A DNA stretch of 64,000 nucleotides from Thozetella sp. PMI_491. Lineage: Eukaryota > Ascomycota > Sordariomycetes > Chaetosphaeriales > Chaetosphaeriaceae. The notes beneath the pieces are model-generated. The model made no database searches and was not told where the DNA came from. It was given only the letters and a program-made list of their open reading frames with translations. The position numbers and the translations under genes are program-made. Numbering within the stretch: the stretch's first letter is position 1; every line of letters begins with the position of its first letter. This document shows positions 1 through 10,358 of this stretch, in pieces. The stretch is from assembly GCA_021432635.1 (NCBI GenBank), contig MU270021.1, positions 310,001-374,000 on the forward strand, given 5' to 3'.

Positions 1-1415
1 CTATGTCTCAACATCTTGACTAACGAGCTCCTGGTCATTGGCGCACGGCCACTGGCGGACCTCCTGGTTCACCAGTCGTACAACTTTACTAAACCTGAGA
101 ATATTCGTGGCTTTCTGAAGCTTATACTAGGCGACGGGCTGGTTGTTGCTGAAGGGGATCAGCACAAATTTCTACGCAAAAACTCGCAACCTGCTTTTAG
201 CTTCCGACACATCAAGGACCTCTATCCGATGATGTGGGAGAAGGCAATCACCATGACCAGAGTGGTGAAGGACGAGCTGCGGGATAACAACAGTGGTAGC
301 GAAGCATCGGCGGACGCGAGCCTGGGGACCATCGAACTTCAAGCCTGGACAAACAGAGCAACGCTAGACATTATTGGCAGTGCCGGCCTGGGCCGGGAGT
401 TCAATATGCTGAAGAAAGCAGAGGACCCCTTGCTGCAATTATACGAGGAGCTTCTCGCACCCTCCACGGACAAACTTTTCTACTTCATTGGAGTCATTAT
501 CCTAGGAGTTCGGCTGGTCCACCTTATCCCTTTCGGCGTCAATCGACGGATTGAGCACATCTCCAAGTCTTTAGATGACATTTGTGGCACGATGGTCCGA
601 GAGAAGAAGGAGAAAATTCGCAACGAAGGCGAGAAACACTTCGACATATTGTCTCTTCTTATCCAATCGAACAACTTCTCAGACAAGGACCTTGTCGATC
701 AGCTTCTTACCTATCTAGCTGCTGGGTGAGTGACGCCATTTGGGGGCTAACTGCATGGATATATACAGAGAGCAATGCTAACGAGAGTAACAGCCATGAG
801 ACTACCTCAGACTCCTTGACCTGGGTCTGTTACTTGCTGTCAAAACACAAACATGTTCAAGATCTGCTGCGAAGCGAAATCCGAGACGCGCTGCCGCTCG
901 GTGATTCCCTCGATCTTGACACGGCAGATCTCGCCGACCTCAGTAACACCCTGGAGCAACTTCCATACCTCAACGGTGTTATCAACGAGACGCTGCGACT
1001 ATACCCAACTGTTCCCAACACCAGGCGTGTATGTATCCAGGATACATCAATAGGTGGCCACCGTATCCCAAAGGGGACAACGTTCGTCATATCTCCGTGG
1101 GCTATCCAGCGCTCCCCGGAAATATGGGGCCCCGATGCCGCTGAGTTCCGGCCAGAACGGTGGATCACGGACGGCAAACCCAACCAGACTGGCCAAGCTG
1201 CTAGCAACTACCAGTTCCTGACATTTTTGCACGGCCCGCGAAGCTGTATCGGCCAGGGTTTTGCGAAGGCGGCGCTACGCTGCCTTCTCGCTTCCATGGT
1301 GCGCTCGTTTTCGTGGGAGCTCGACATGAAAGATTCCGATGTGACGCCCGTGGGGGTCGTCACCATAAAGCCTGCGAAGGGCATGTATCTCAAGCTCAAG
1401 GTTCTAGACTCGTGA
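1..1415 (+). CDS. Cytochrome P450 monooxygenase (5' end outside window)
   Basis: This is the C-terminal 448 residues of a haem-thiolate P450; the frame is open from base 1, so roughly the first 80 residues (usually including the membrane anchor) lie upstream. A 68-nt intron (726-793) interrupts the I-helix motif, and splicing gives AGHETT, the oxygen-activation threonine motif. Downstream are the K-helix ExxR (NETLRLYP), the FRPERW segment and the haem loop FLHGPRSCIGQG with the proximal cysteine. The N-terminal part (GDQHKFLRKNSQPAFSF) matches fungal P450s that hydroxylate lipophilic substrates. Such enzymes normally sit on the ER membrane and need a P450 reductase. The gene converges on the TauD-like gene. 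Substrate cannot be inferred; it may serve the neighbouring catabolic genes or be independent. Confidence 0.93.
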
Positions 1416-2272
1416 CATATCAATCTTCTCATATGAGCATAGTATTATACCAACGACTGCAGGACAGGACGGCGTGACGGATAACATATCAAAGTCGCCA
1501 TAGTTGGTTTTTACTGAGCCATATACACCGACTACGCAATAGGTTACTTCCTGGACTACACTGAATGTAACACATAACTCTTTGATGTAACTACAAGCGT
1601 AAAAAAACGAGATGGTGCTGTAGAGGGGTCGTTCGCTGGCCGATATGAGAAGCATATATGAGCAGATAGCATAACCGAAGGTCTTATCTACCAACACCCG
1701 CGGCCATTCTGCACGCACTCCTGTGGGACCATACTCGGTAATACTCCTCATACCGAATGTCTCAATTAGGTGCCGAGACGACCGATGTGGGGATACCTGA
1801 GGCGTGGGAACTCTGCCGAAGACCGCCGGACGCACCGTCGAGACTGTAAGGTCAACTCATACTCAACCAAATAAATCTTGGCGGGCGCTAGCCACGCTAT
1901 TATAAAAAATATTTGTGAATTCATTTATTAGTCCCGTAGTTAAGTGCCTGAGAGCAAGAATCGACTTTTAAGAGTTCAGCGAGCGCATCGTGCATCGGTC
2001 GTCACGGCATCGCGAACCCGGTCATACCGGCCATTTCCGGCAGATCGACATATACGGCACAGCATCTAGAAGATTCCAAATGTGCCAGTAACCAGCCCAC
2101 GAGTGGGGTACCTAGCCAGGCAGATACAGAAGGTAGTCTGTTCGTGAATTGGGAGTATTGGAGAGGATGTTGAGTCAATTGCTACAGGCAGAAATGCGTA
2201 TTCATAGAATGTATCGTGTGCACGCTGTCATCGTCACGCTTGCTTGCTGTCATAGACCGCCAACACATTCCC
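1416..2272. other. Intergenic between convergent P450 and dioxygenase genes
   Basis: No gene is supported here. Short open frames lack ATG starts or family resemblance. It should hold the 3' ends of both flanking transcripts. Confidence 0.6.
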
Positions 2273-3409
2273 TCAGTGAGCCACCACGATTTTGGCCATA
2301 TCTTCCTGGGTCACCACAGGCTTGAACGGCGTAAAAGGCATTCCCATGATCTCAGCCTGTCGTTTTTCGTATTTGAGGAAGGCATCCGTGATGGCGCTCC
2401 CTCGCATGCCACCACGGACCGCACCGGCGCGCACGTCGCCCCAGTACTCAGCGTACGGCGTCGGCAGCGGCTGAGAAGAGGGAATAGATAGCCACAGACG
2501 CATGAGGTGGCGCTTCTTATCGGGGTCCTCGTGGTCGACGAACGGGGTCCGCGAGTGGAGTGTCACGAAGCTGTTGAGCAGCTGCATGTCGCCCTCCTCG
2601 AGCTCCATCGAGTAGCAATACTCGTCCGAAGGCATGATGGTGTCGAGCAAGTCGAGAGCTTCCTCTTGCTGGGGGGTGAGGCGGGGTACCTCTGAGAAAT
2701 GCGCCTGCGCAGCTACTGTGTTCTTGCGATTTGTGCGAGCGCAGAAGTGGCCGCCGCTCTGTCCGATGATCGGGCAGCGGTAGTAGGGCGGCTGAGAGGG
2801 ATCCTGGGAGTTCTGGAAGCTGTGAAACCAGTTGTTTGCTTCGAGAACCGGCAGGAGATCCGGACGCACCTCCGCTACCCGATCCCGCAAGGCCATGCTG
2901 CTCATAACCTTGGAGGTGCCGCCCTCCTTCGCCGTTCGGCGGCAAAGCAGAGCAACGACATCGGCAGAGTCTTGATGGAAGTCAAGGCCGGCGTTGGTGT
3001 TGTACCCGCGCCCTCCTTTGACCTTGTAACCACCACCGGCATCACGCACATCGTTGATGACCTCGCTGGCGCGGTTCTGGGTCCGGCCGACGCCCATATA
3101 GAGGCCCATACCCCAGTATGCGACGCGCATGTCGGCCTCGGTCCACTTATCGGTCGGGAATCCCTTGACGAGACATAGTCCCCAGCGGCCCTGGGTTGTG
3201 GCGATGGCCCGCTCGAGTGCTTGCTTTGACGCCTCTGGCAGTGGGTAGTCGGCCTGGGTCATGTCCAAGAGCTCCTTGGGATGCGCCTTGGCGTATTCGA
3301 GCGCGGTGCAGAAGCCGTCAGCCTCTTCCGGCGTCAGGCGTAGAATCCAAGAGCTGTCACGACGCACATCCTCAGCCTTCCAAGGCTGTGGACCGGAGCC
3401 AACCGCCAT
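2273..3409 (-). CDS. TauD/TfdA-family Fe(II)/2-oxoglutarate dioxygenase
   Basis: A complete intronless 378-aa protein of the fungal TauD-like group. The facial triad is visible: HxD at H145/D147 (FHQDSAD) and the distal histidine at about H285 (VTLHSRTPF), followed by the 2-oxoglutarate-binding arginine near R304 (HLMRLWL). Family members hydroxylate sulfonates, phenoxyacids, carnitine precursors or secondary-metabolite intermediates, using oxygen and 2-oxoglutarate; no N-terminal signal suggests a cytosolic enzyme. It is divergent from the amidohydrolase across an 886-bp promoter region, and the ACS transporter lies beyond that, so a role in uptake and degradation of a small organic acid is plausible. 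The exact substrate is unknown. Confidence 0.92.
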   Translation of the reverse strand: MAVGSGPQPWKAEDVRRDSSWILRLTPEEADGFCTALEYAKAHPKELLDMTQADYPLPEASKQALERAIATTQGRWGLCLVKGFPTDKWTEADMRVAYWGMGLYMGVGRTQNRASEVINDVRDAGGGYKVKGGRGYNTNAGLDFHQDSADVVALLCRRTAKEGGTSKVMSSMALRDRVAEVRPDLLPVLEANNWFHSFQNSQDPSQPPYYRCPIIGQSGGHFCARTNRKNTVAAQAHFSEVPRLTPQQEEALDLLDTIMPSDEYCYSMELEEGDMQLLNSFVTLHSRTPFVDHEDPDKKRHLMRLWLSIPSSQPLPTPYAEYWGDVRAGAVRGGMRGSAITDAFLKYEKRQAEIMGMPFTPFKPVVTQEDMAKIVVAH

Positions 3410-4294
3410 GTTGCTGTAAGCTTGGGTTGGGGCGGGAAATGCAAGAGGCAGGGGTTTGCTGTGGTTGTTAGCTAACAGAGGAAAGTTGTGTTCGAGGTGA
3501 TGAACAGACAGGAGGTGTATTTGCTGAAAAAATATTGTGTAGCTTCGTCTTAGAGCAGTTGTGCTTTGTTAGGTTGTTGTTCCCATGAGAGTTACCACCG
3601 CGACCACTCAACATTGGCTATGACGCTTATCTATCTATGGCAGCCCAAAGTCGCAAGCTTCCGATTAGAAGCTCTGTAACTGGACTATCGAACCACCGTC
3701 CCCGCAGTAACAGGCGACGATCTGGATGGAATTCTAAGGAAATCCCTTATTCCCGGCCCTCGTGGAATCCACTGGATGGTGCTCGTCAAGGATACACAGT
3801 GGCCTCTACCCCAGTGTCCAGCCCGCGGGGTAGAAACCTGGAGTAAAATCCGTGTAAGCCCCGGAATTGACTCCAATACAGTCTACGGAGTAGATAAAGG
3901 GGGCAGCAGCTGCCCCGACGGCAACGGCAGGACGTTGCCGAGACCCCTCACGCACCCCACAGCCCCCACCGAACCCCAACCAACCTCCTGCGCTAGCAAC
4001 GGACTTCGATGCCGGCTTTCACGGTATTCGAGGCTGGTGAGGTCCCACTTCTCCGTGTCCTGGAATTACACGCGGTCAGTCGGTTACCTGACCAGGGGAC
4101 CAGCGCGCGCGACTACGGATCCTAGATTGGACGGAGGCTCCGGAAATGGCTCACCTAGGGAATCATTGGCGTGCCACAGATTGGTTGTGCGCCGACTTAT
4201 CATAGCTCTCTCCCCTCGTTCTGCACCGCAGCTACAGGCTTAGCTACGACAAGATAACCGTCTGCTCGGCTACCACAACTCCCCCACTACCTCT
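3410..4294. promoter_or_regulatory. Divergent promoter region, dioxygenase / amidohydrolase
   Basis: An 885-bp stretch without a supportable gene lies between two divergently transcribed genes. A 6-bp inverted repeat, GGTCAG (4073-4078) and CTGACC (4087-4092), lies about 200 bp upstream of the amidohydrolase start; it is short and could be chance. Shared regulation of the two genes is an inference from the arrangement. Confidence 0.5.
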
Positions 4295-5140
4295 ATGAAT
4301 CAGATTCCTTCGTCATCATGGGACGTGCATGTCCACGTGTTCGACCCGAAACGGCACCCGTACATACCCAACACCCGCTACACGCCCCCGGCCCGTAGTG
4401 TAGTAGACCTTACATCTTCGTTACCAACCACCAACTTCGTGATTGTCATGTCGGGGCCCGAAGGCACCAACACGGCTCTCACGGTGGAGGCGATGAACGA
4501 GCTGCGGCAAGCGGGGCGGGAGGCCAAAGGCGTTGTTGTCCTCGACCTTGAGCAGATGATTCCTGAGACCCTCCAGGCTCTCGACAATGCGGGGGTTCGA
4601 TCTGTGCGATTCAACACCCGGCGCGACGGCTCTTCGCTCGATAAGCTGTATGAAGAAGCTGCCGAAAGGATACATAATTCAGGTGTACGCTGGAGCATCG
4701 AGGCAGCCATCTTCGACATCGGCCTCTGGCACAGCCTAATCCCAACTCTGCGCGCTGTGAACAAGCAGTACGGCACCGTTTTTGTAGCCGACCACGTCTT
4801 TGCCGCACATCCGTCTCAGGCAGACTCTCCCGAGTTTAAACAGCTCCTGGAGTTGGTGGACGAGGGGATTCTTTACGTAAAGATCTCGGGCCTCACTCGG
4901 TACGGGAGAGAGCCGGCGACAATGATGCCTCTAGTGAAGGAAGTCTTGAGGAAGAGAGAGGGGAGAGGAGTCGTCTATGGAAGCGATTGGCCTCACGTGA
5001 ACTCCGACCCGGGATCAATCGCGCTCCTGGAGGTAAACCTGCCCCATCATCTCTCCTGCCTCAAACAGGTTTGTGATGAGCTTGGGGGGAAGACTTGGGA
5101 CCGACTAATGAGAGACAATGCTGTAGAGCTGTACCACTAG
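4295..5140 (+). CDS. Amidohydrolase-family hydrolase, 2-pyrone-4,6-dicarboxylate-hydrolase-like
   Basis: A complete 281-aa TIM-barrel hydrolase. It begins with the amidohydrolase metal motif WDVHVHVFD (H12, H14) and has FVADH in the middle, YVKISG, and the late GSDWPH motif carrying the metal-binding aspartate. This arrangement is that of amidohydrolase-2 proteins related to 2-pyrone-4,6-dicarboxylate lactonase, which open cyclic esters in aromatic breakdown; many fungal members have other substrates. It has no signal peptide and no intron. It is divergent from the TauD-like dioxygenase and convergent with the ACS-type transporter, which supports a small catabolic cluster. The ATG at 4295 directly precedes the family's N-terminal motif. 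Confidence 0.9.
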   Translation: MNQIPSSSWDVHVHVFDPKRHPYIPNTRYTPPARSVVDLTSSLPTTNFVIVMSGPEGTNTALTVEAMNELRQAGREAKGVVVLDLEQMIPETLQALDNAGVRSVRFNTRRDGSSLDKLYEEAAERIHNSGVRWSIEAAIFDIGLWHSLIPTLRAVNKQYGTVFVADHVFAAHPSQADSPEFKQLLELVDEGILYVKISGLTRYGREPATMMPLVKEVLRKREGRGVVYGSDWPHVNSDPGSIALLEVNLPHHLSCLKQVCDELGGKTWDRLMRDNAVELYH

Positions 5141-5516
5141 GCGAATAGATATGACTATAGACTTCTTTTGATACCAGGTTCATGGTTGGGAATCACATAA
5201 CAACTGTGAAATTATTCCAGTGATCCAAGACGCTAGTGCTGCAACCAGTGGCATGCGCAGCGAAGCAAGCCTCCAGCCTCAGTCCAAGGAACGCCGGAGG
5301 ATACCTTGCGCGATACGACTCCAAGGGTATAGTAAGGCGCACTTGGGACATTAAGCGCTGGAGAATGCAGTTTCCCGTTTAGTCAATGCTTGCGGTGTAT
5401 ATTGCATGGTGTTGATATAGAAGGGCCTAATGTCTAACCCTAGCACCTTGTCCTTAGAATACCATTTTCTCACTAGTAAAATAGCTAAGATGGGGACCAG
5501 AGCGATTACGGGTCCT
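5141..5516. other. Intergenic between convergent amidohydrolase and transporter
   Basis: A short 3'-3' gap. Nothing beyond presumed transcript ends is visible. Confidence 0.55.
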
Positions 5517-7348
5517 TTAGACTCCGTACACAAACGTGTGCTTCTTGTTGCCCCGCCTCGTCTCCGACCTGTTCTCCTCCTCAATCTCGGCAGGAGACAT
5601 GGCCGCGATCTTCTTCGCTCGAGAGCGGTTGATCAGTCTGTAGATGACCGACACAGTAGCAAATCCAGCAAAACTGACACTCATGAGGCCGATAGTAATG
5701 CGCAGGGGGAAGATATATCCCGGTCCGTATTGGGAAAGGAAGAGCTGAGAGCCGATGATGCCGGCAATATTCGCCCATCCAGAAATGCCAAAGGCAACAA
5801 CGCGCTTGCCGGGGTCTGGAATGTTGCCTGAGAGCCAGGCAGTCGCGACTGTGGAAAGATGTTGTCAGCGGATGCAAGAGCGCGCCGCTCGGGGAGTGAA
5901 GCTTACCTGGCCCATGCATAAAAGTGCCAAACATCAGGACGACGAGACCAGCATATCTGCCGCCAACGTTCTCCAGCGGAATTACGATCATCAAAATAAG
6001 ACCCAGAATTACGATGCCCATGCCGGTGAGAAGATGTATGGTTCTCTCCTGGAACCGATCGGAAGACCAAGCGATCGCCCAGACACCAATGGCACCGGCG
6101 ATGTAGGGCGGGACAGTCATCGCGTTTGCAAGCGTGCCCTGGGTGTAACCCATACCTTTGACGACGACCGGCATAAAGATGGTGAAGCCTTGGGACGAGA
6201 TGCTGGCGAGCATGTTGGAGAGCATGATTCCCCAGATCTGCCAGTCGGCGAAAGCCTCCTTGAAGTTGCGGAAGCTTACTTTGTGCGACTTGTTGGCGTT
6301 GGAAGCCGAATCAATCACCAGGCGGTGCTGAGCAAAGGCGCGTTCTTCGGCTTTAAGATACCACGCCGTGCTGACGTCCCTGGCGAGCCAGAAAGGGACT
6401 ATGAGGCCCAGGATCATGGGAATAATGCCTTCAATGATGAAAAGGTATTGCCAGCCCTTCAGGGACGAGTTTACTTGGAGGCTGTAAAAACGAGCCTGTC
6501 AGCGTACTTGCTCGACCGAGCATAGGGAGTTGAGCTGCTCACATTCCATAGGCAATAAGGCCACCGAAAGCTCCGGCCAGAGATGCCATGCCGTAGAAGA
6601 CAGCGTACCGTGTGGCCAATTCGTATCTGGGGTAGATCTCGGACACTAGGAGGAGTTACGCATGAGCTACTGTAAACTTGAACTCGGCGCGGTGCACAAC
6701 ATACTGTAAGCAAGGGCCGAAGGGTAGAAGCCGCACTCGGCCAGACCCATCAGCAGGCGAAGGGCAATCAGCTGCGCGTCGTTCTTGATGAATGCATGGC
6801 CGATGGTCAAGGCGCCCCAGACGAAGAGCAATCCACCCATGAAGCGGGCGGCACCGATACGACGGCCGAAGGCAGTGGCGAGGGGCTGGACCGGGACATA
6901 AGTTGCATAGAACAGGCTCGCGGCCGTGTTCACATCGTTCGATCTGAGGCCGAGGTCGGTCGAGAAGCCGGCTGTCTGGGCGTTGCCGAGATTGGATCGA
7001 TCGAGCTGGGCAAACATGTATCCTATGGCGAGGAGAGGGAGAATCTGGAGATGGTATGTCAGCATCATCCTGCTCTTCGACCTGAACTCGCTCGGGGAGG
7101 GCACACACCATCAAGTCCAACTTCCAGTTGATGCGGCTGTTAAGATGCTTTTCCTCGCTAGTGATCGGCCGCCAGCCGTTAGGCCTGCTTGCGGCGAGCT
7201 CGTTCTGGATTTCGGCCGCTCTCTTCTCGTCGACTTGGAGCATGTCGTCGGCCTGCACCTCCGCGGCGGTGGTAGTGGGCTGGCCGTCGGCGGTGCCTTC
7301 GTGGTGCAAGGCACCAGGCTCCTTTTCCTGAGTCTCGGTCGGGGACAT
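5517..7348 (-). CDS. MFS transporter, anion:cation symporter (allantoate/nicotinate permease-like)
   Basis: Five exons (7348-7109, 7044-6705, 6645-6543, 6481-5907, 5848-5517) join in frame to 529 aa; introns are 64, 59, 61 and 58 nt. The N-terminus is hydrophilic, then RINWKLDLM leads into TM1, and the loop LDRSNLGNAQ is the hallmark of the fungal ACS/Dal5-type family. The segment YPRYELATR follows TM4, and the usual long central loop separates two six-helix halves. The C-terminal tail is charged and cytosolic (RAKKIAAMSPAEIEEE). Family members import nicotinate, allantoate, vitamins or other carboxylates by proton symport at the plasma membrane. Next to a dioxygenase and amidohydrolase it is the likely uptake step for their substrate. 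Confidence 0.92.
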
Positions 7349-8245
7349 TTTTGAGTTGCTGGGATGGACGACGGTGTTAGAGCACAGAAACGAGGCTTCT
7401 CGACCCTGGATAGGAAAGCAAGGGGTGTCGAGATGGTTGCCAGGACGCCGCAAGGTTTAAATAAATGGTTCCGGCAACTGAGCCGAGCTAGCTCGCCAAG
7501 TGGTGTAATGAACAACCTCGGCCGCGCAACGACTCAATCATCCAGCAAGTAGGCTCAAGGGACACGAGCAGCGCGTTCGGAAAGATAGCAGTCTCAAGGG
7601 AAGCCCCGTGGGGTCGGTCATTGATCCAGGTATGGAGACTATGGAGTCCTTTGGGGGGCGTTGCTTGGCGTCTGGGGGCCCCAGAACTCAAATCCGGCAA
7701 ACCCGAACGAATTCCAGAGGCTCTAGGCCGTGCTTTTGCTCCACTACAAAGCGGGTTCCAGCTCACAGGGGGTCAAATTAGACTGGTAGGGGTCAAGCCA
7801 GTAAAACTAGCACGGGGCGAGATCTTTTAGCCCCTTTGAGCTTTTTGATGGACCCCAATTAATACTATTTACCTGAGAACTTAGAAGAGTGTAATACTAG
7901 GCACCTAGCATCACTTGCCTGCACTATCAGGACTCGGATCTCCCTTATACGCTTACAACTAGAGGAATGATTCTAATATTACACGATGATAGCCTCTTTG
8001 TCTTAGCCGGACGAGATTTTAAACCCTGGGTTCGAGAAGAGGGCGCGTCACGTGGTTAAGAAGACTAGCAAAAACTAAGCCACAAACCCGGCGTCGGCTG
8101 CCTCAAGAAAGGACCTCATTCTGCTCATACTGTTTCCCGGACGTCACCAAAATCTAGACAGTAAGCAAAGGCCGACCCCGACTCTCCTTGGATCGCCGTA
8201 TTGAAAATTCTAAGAGCGGCTCCCACTGTGAAACAGTTCCTACGT
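7349..8245. other. Intergenic, transporter promoter plus degenerate repeat
   Basis: The stretch contains the promoter of the leftward transporter gene and the upstream region of the rightward membrane-protein gene. A degenerate repeat copy lies at about 7745-7850 (separate entry). No gene is supported. Confidence 0.5.
7745..7850 (+). repeat. Degenerate dispersed repeat, copy 1
   Basis: The 31-nt core at 7762-7792 matches the reverse complement of 19223-19253 at 29 of 31 positions by eye (the shared part includes GTCAAATTAG). Weaker similarity continues on both sides, including AGATCTTTTAG, over roughly 100 bp. It is probably the end of an old mobile element; its class cannot be told. Confidence 0.6.
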
Positions 8246-9322
8246 ATGGATCCCATCGAGCGTGGCAGTCTCGTGTCGTCTCTGTACGGGCCTGGCACGA
8301 CAATAGCGTGGCTTCTCACCATCGCATCTGTCCTGGCAAACTGGATCCTCAACGTCGAGAGCCGCAAGCAAGACGCCATCACCAACGACTTGATCGCGGC
8401 GCTGACGCTGCCCGCAGTGGCCGCCGCCCATCTCATCTACCAGCTCCAGTCTCTCCCCGGTAGCGCCACCGACTTCTTCACTAGTAGCGATGAGAGCGTT
8501 GTCCAAGCGGTGGCGGCCATCGAGGCGCCGTTGACAGTATGCGAGACGTTCTCGGCTTTCGCCCTTATCCTATTCCCCGTAGCCGCCTATGCTTCCCACT
8601 ACAAGCAGTGCATCTGCGTCCTGGTTGTCGGCCTGCTCAGCTTCTCAACTGAGGTCATCCTGTTCGCCAAAGCCTTCGGCGTGACAGCCGCGGCCAGCAA
8701 TCTCGCTCGCCCTTACATCTTTAACTTCGCATGGGGCATAGCACTAGTCCTTGCTTTCCTCTTCGTCTCCCTCACTGGATATCTCGGCATCTGGGCCTTC
8801 GGTCCGGCACCCAGGATTCAGGATCCCAGCATCGAGCAGAATGCAGATCTGAAAATGCGGTACAAATACTTGCATCGACAGAAGCAGTCTATGCACTTCT
8901 CACTCATGACCAGCGCGTTCATGGCACCACTCTCGATTGTCTTTTCAGCAGCTAGTGGAGTTGGAGCGTTAGAGGCCACGGGGTATCAGTCTTATCTTGC
9001 CCCTGCTAGGCGCCTAACTTTCTTTATCCCCGTAAGCTTGACATCAATTTCTGATCTAGATCAGGCTGTGGCTATCGGGGCAGGCGCTTTGACGCTAGGC
9101 GTCAGTCTGTATGAGGCTTTCCAGGCAGCCAGAAGGGCTGAAGACTCAGAAATAACCGCGGCACTGAAAAAGAGGCTCCAGCGACTTGTATCGTACTACA
9201 AGGATATTCAAGACTTGCAGTTGCAGATTGAATCTGCCACTGACCCCTCACAACGAAACGAATTGGAGAGCTACCGCCAGCGTTTGCTGACGAGGGTTTC
9301 TACTTTGACCTCCAGCTTGTAA
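8246..9322 (+). CDS. Multi-pass membrane protein of unknown function
   Basis: This single open frame gives 358 aa from the ATG at 8246; the frame is open further upstream but has no earlier ATG. I see about six to seven hydrophobic helices, for example AWLLTIASVLANWIL, LILFPVAAYAS, CICVLVVGLLSF, GIALVLAFLFVSLTGYLGIW and IAIGAGALTLGVSL-like segments. A charged C-terminal tail of about 60 residues (from DSEITAALKKRLQRL) looks coiled-coil forming. No catalytic or transporter motif is recognised. It may belong to the many uncharacterised fungal membrane proteins; an upstream exon is possible. Confidence 0.7.
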   Translation: MDPIERGSLVSSLYGPGTTIAWLLTIASVLANWILNVESRKQDAITNDLIAALTLPAVAAAHLIYQLQSLPGSATDFFTSSDESVVQAVAAIEAPLTVCETFSAFALILFPVAAYASHYKQCICVLVVGLLSFSTEVILFAKAFGVTAAASNLARPYIFNFAWGIALVLAFLFVSLTGYLGIWAFGPAPRIQDPSIEQNADLKMRYKYLHRQKQSMHFSLMTSAFMAPLSIVFSAASGVGALEATGYQSYLAPARRLTFFIPVSLTSISDLDQAVAIGAGALTLGVSLYEAFQAARRAEDSEITAALKKRLQRLVSYYKDIQDLQLQIESATDPSQRNELESYRQRLLTRVSTLTSSL

Positions 9323-10358
9323 AGCCACAGCGGTGTTGAAGGGATCGACATACTTTTAGTCATATTAAAGCAACCTATCCCCCTACGACACTAAAGCGGT
9401 GAAAAACTCTAACGCCGATCTGTTTACTCTGCCTCCCAACTACCATAAACCTGACATTATTACAATAACAAGAAAAGCTAAACTCAGCTCAAAGAGTATG
9501 CCAATGTGTCACGCCTCTACTGCGTGGGAGGTGCTGCAGTTATGTAAGCAGTGTTAGGAATACATAAGTATAATTGATGTGATTAATGCTTAGTCTTTTG
9601 CTCCTTTGGCATAATGGCATTGTGTAGTCATTAGATAGGACTAGAGAGTTTTATATGCTGGGACTGGAGTTGTTATGCACTAGGACCTGGTTCTTCCTAT
9701 CCAATATGGCCAATGAGCCCACCGAATGTTCAATACCGTCAATATCACCTCGTTCTAAGCAATTGAAAAAAGACAACGAAATCTCTCATTGACAATAAGT
9801 CAGAATACCGAACTTGATGGATATGAACAATTTAGGAGGCCACGCAGCAGAGGCTGAAGGAGCAGCTTGTCCGTTAAGGTAGCAAAAGCAATTCACGGAT
9901 CCTCTATAAAATCCTAGCGAGCACTGGTTTCTTCTAGTATCTTCTCATTCCATGCTTCCCACCACTGGCTCTAATCTAGATTTGTTTCCTTTGTGATTTC
10001 TGTGATTTCTTCCACTCGCATAGTAAGTTCCTGTGCAAGATAGAACTTAATATATGCCTCTCTAATTTGACGAGTGCTAGCAGCAACACCGCTAGCGGCT
10101 TTAGCGTATGTCAGAAGCGACACATTCTGTATGAAAATATCACCGCGATGTGGCGCAATCTCAAGTGGCTGTACCACGTCTCGGTAGATTGTCACTGGAT
10201 CTATGTGAAACCAAGCTAGCACGCGTAATGTCAATTTATGGATACAGCGGTCATTCTATCGCTAATCGCTTCCAAGTCGCCCCGCAATAATTGAGAGACG
10301 AACTTCTCTGATGCATAGCATCAGCCCAAGTCTGCCATGACCGTCCGCGCGTAGCGCT
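9323..10358. other. Gene-free stretch with a possible coding remnant
   Basis: About 1 kb without a supportable gene. On the minus strand at 9971-10234 a protein-like frame (DPVTIYRDVVQPLEI ... RQIREAYIKFYLAQEL) lacks a good ATG start and may be a gene fragment. Confidence 0.45.

Noticed and set aside
1404..1835. 143-codon minus-strand frame downstream of the P450
   Set aside because: It starts at a non-ATG codon, overlaps the P450 3' end and has no recognisable features.
4073..4092. GGTCAG/CTGACC inverted repeat as a firm operator
   Set aside because: Only 6-bp arms; expected by chance in a promoter of this length.
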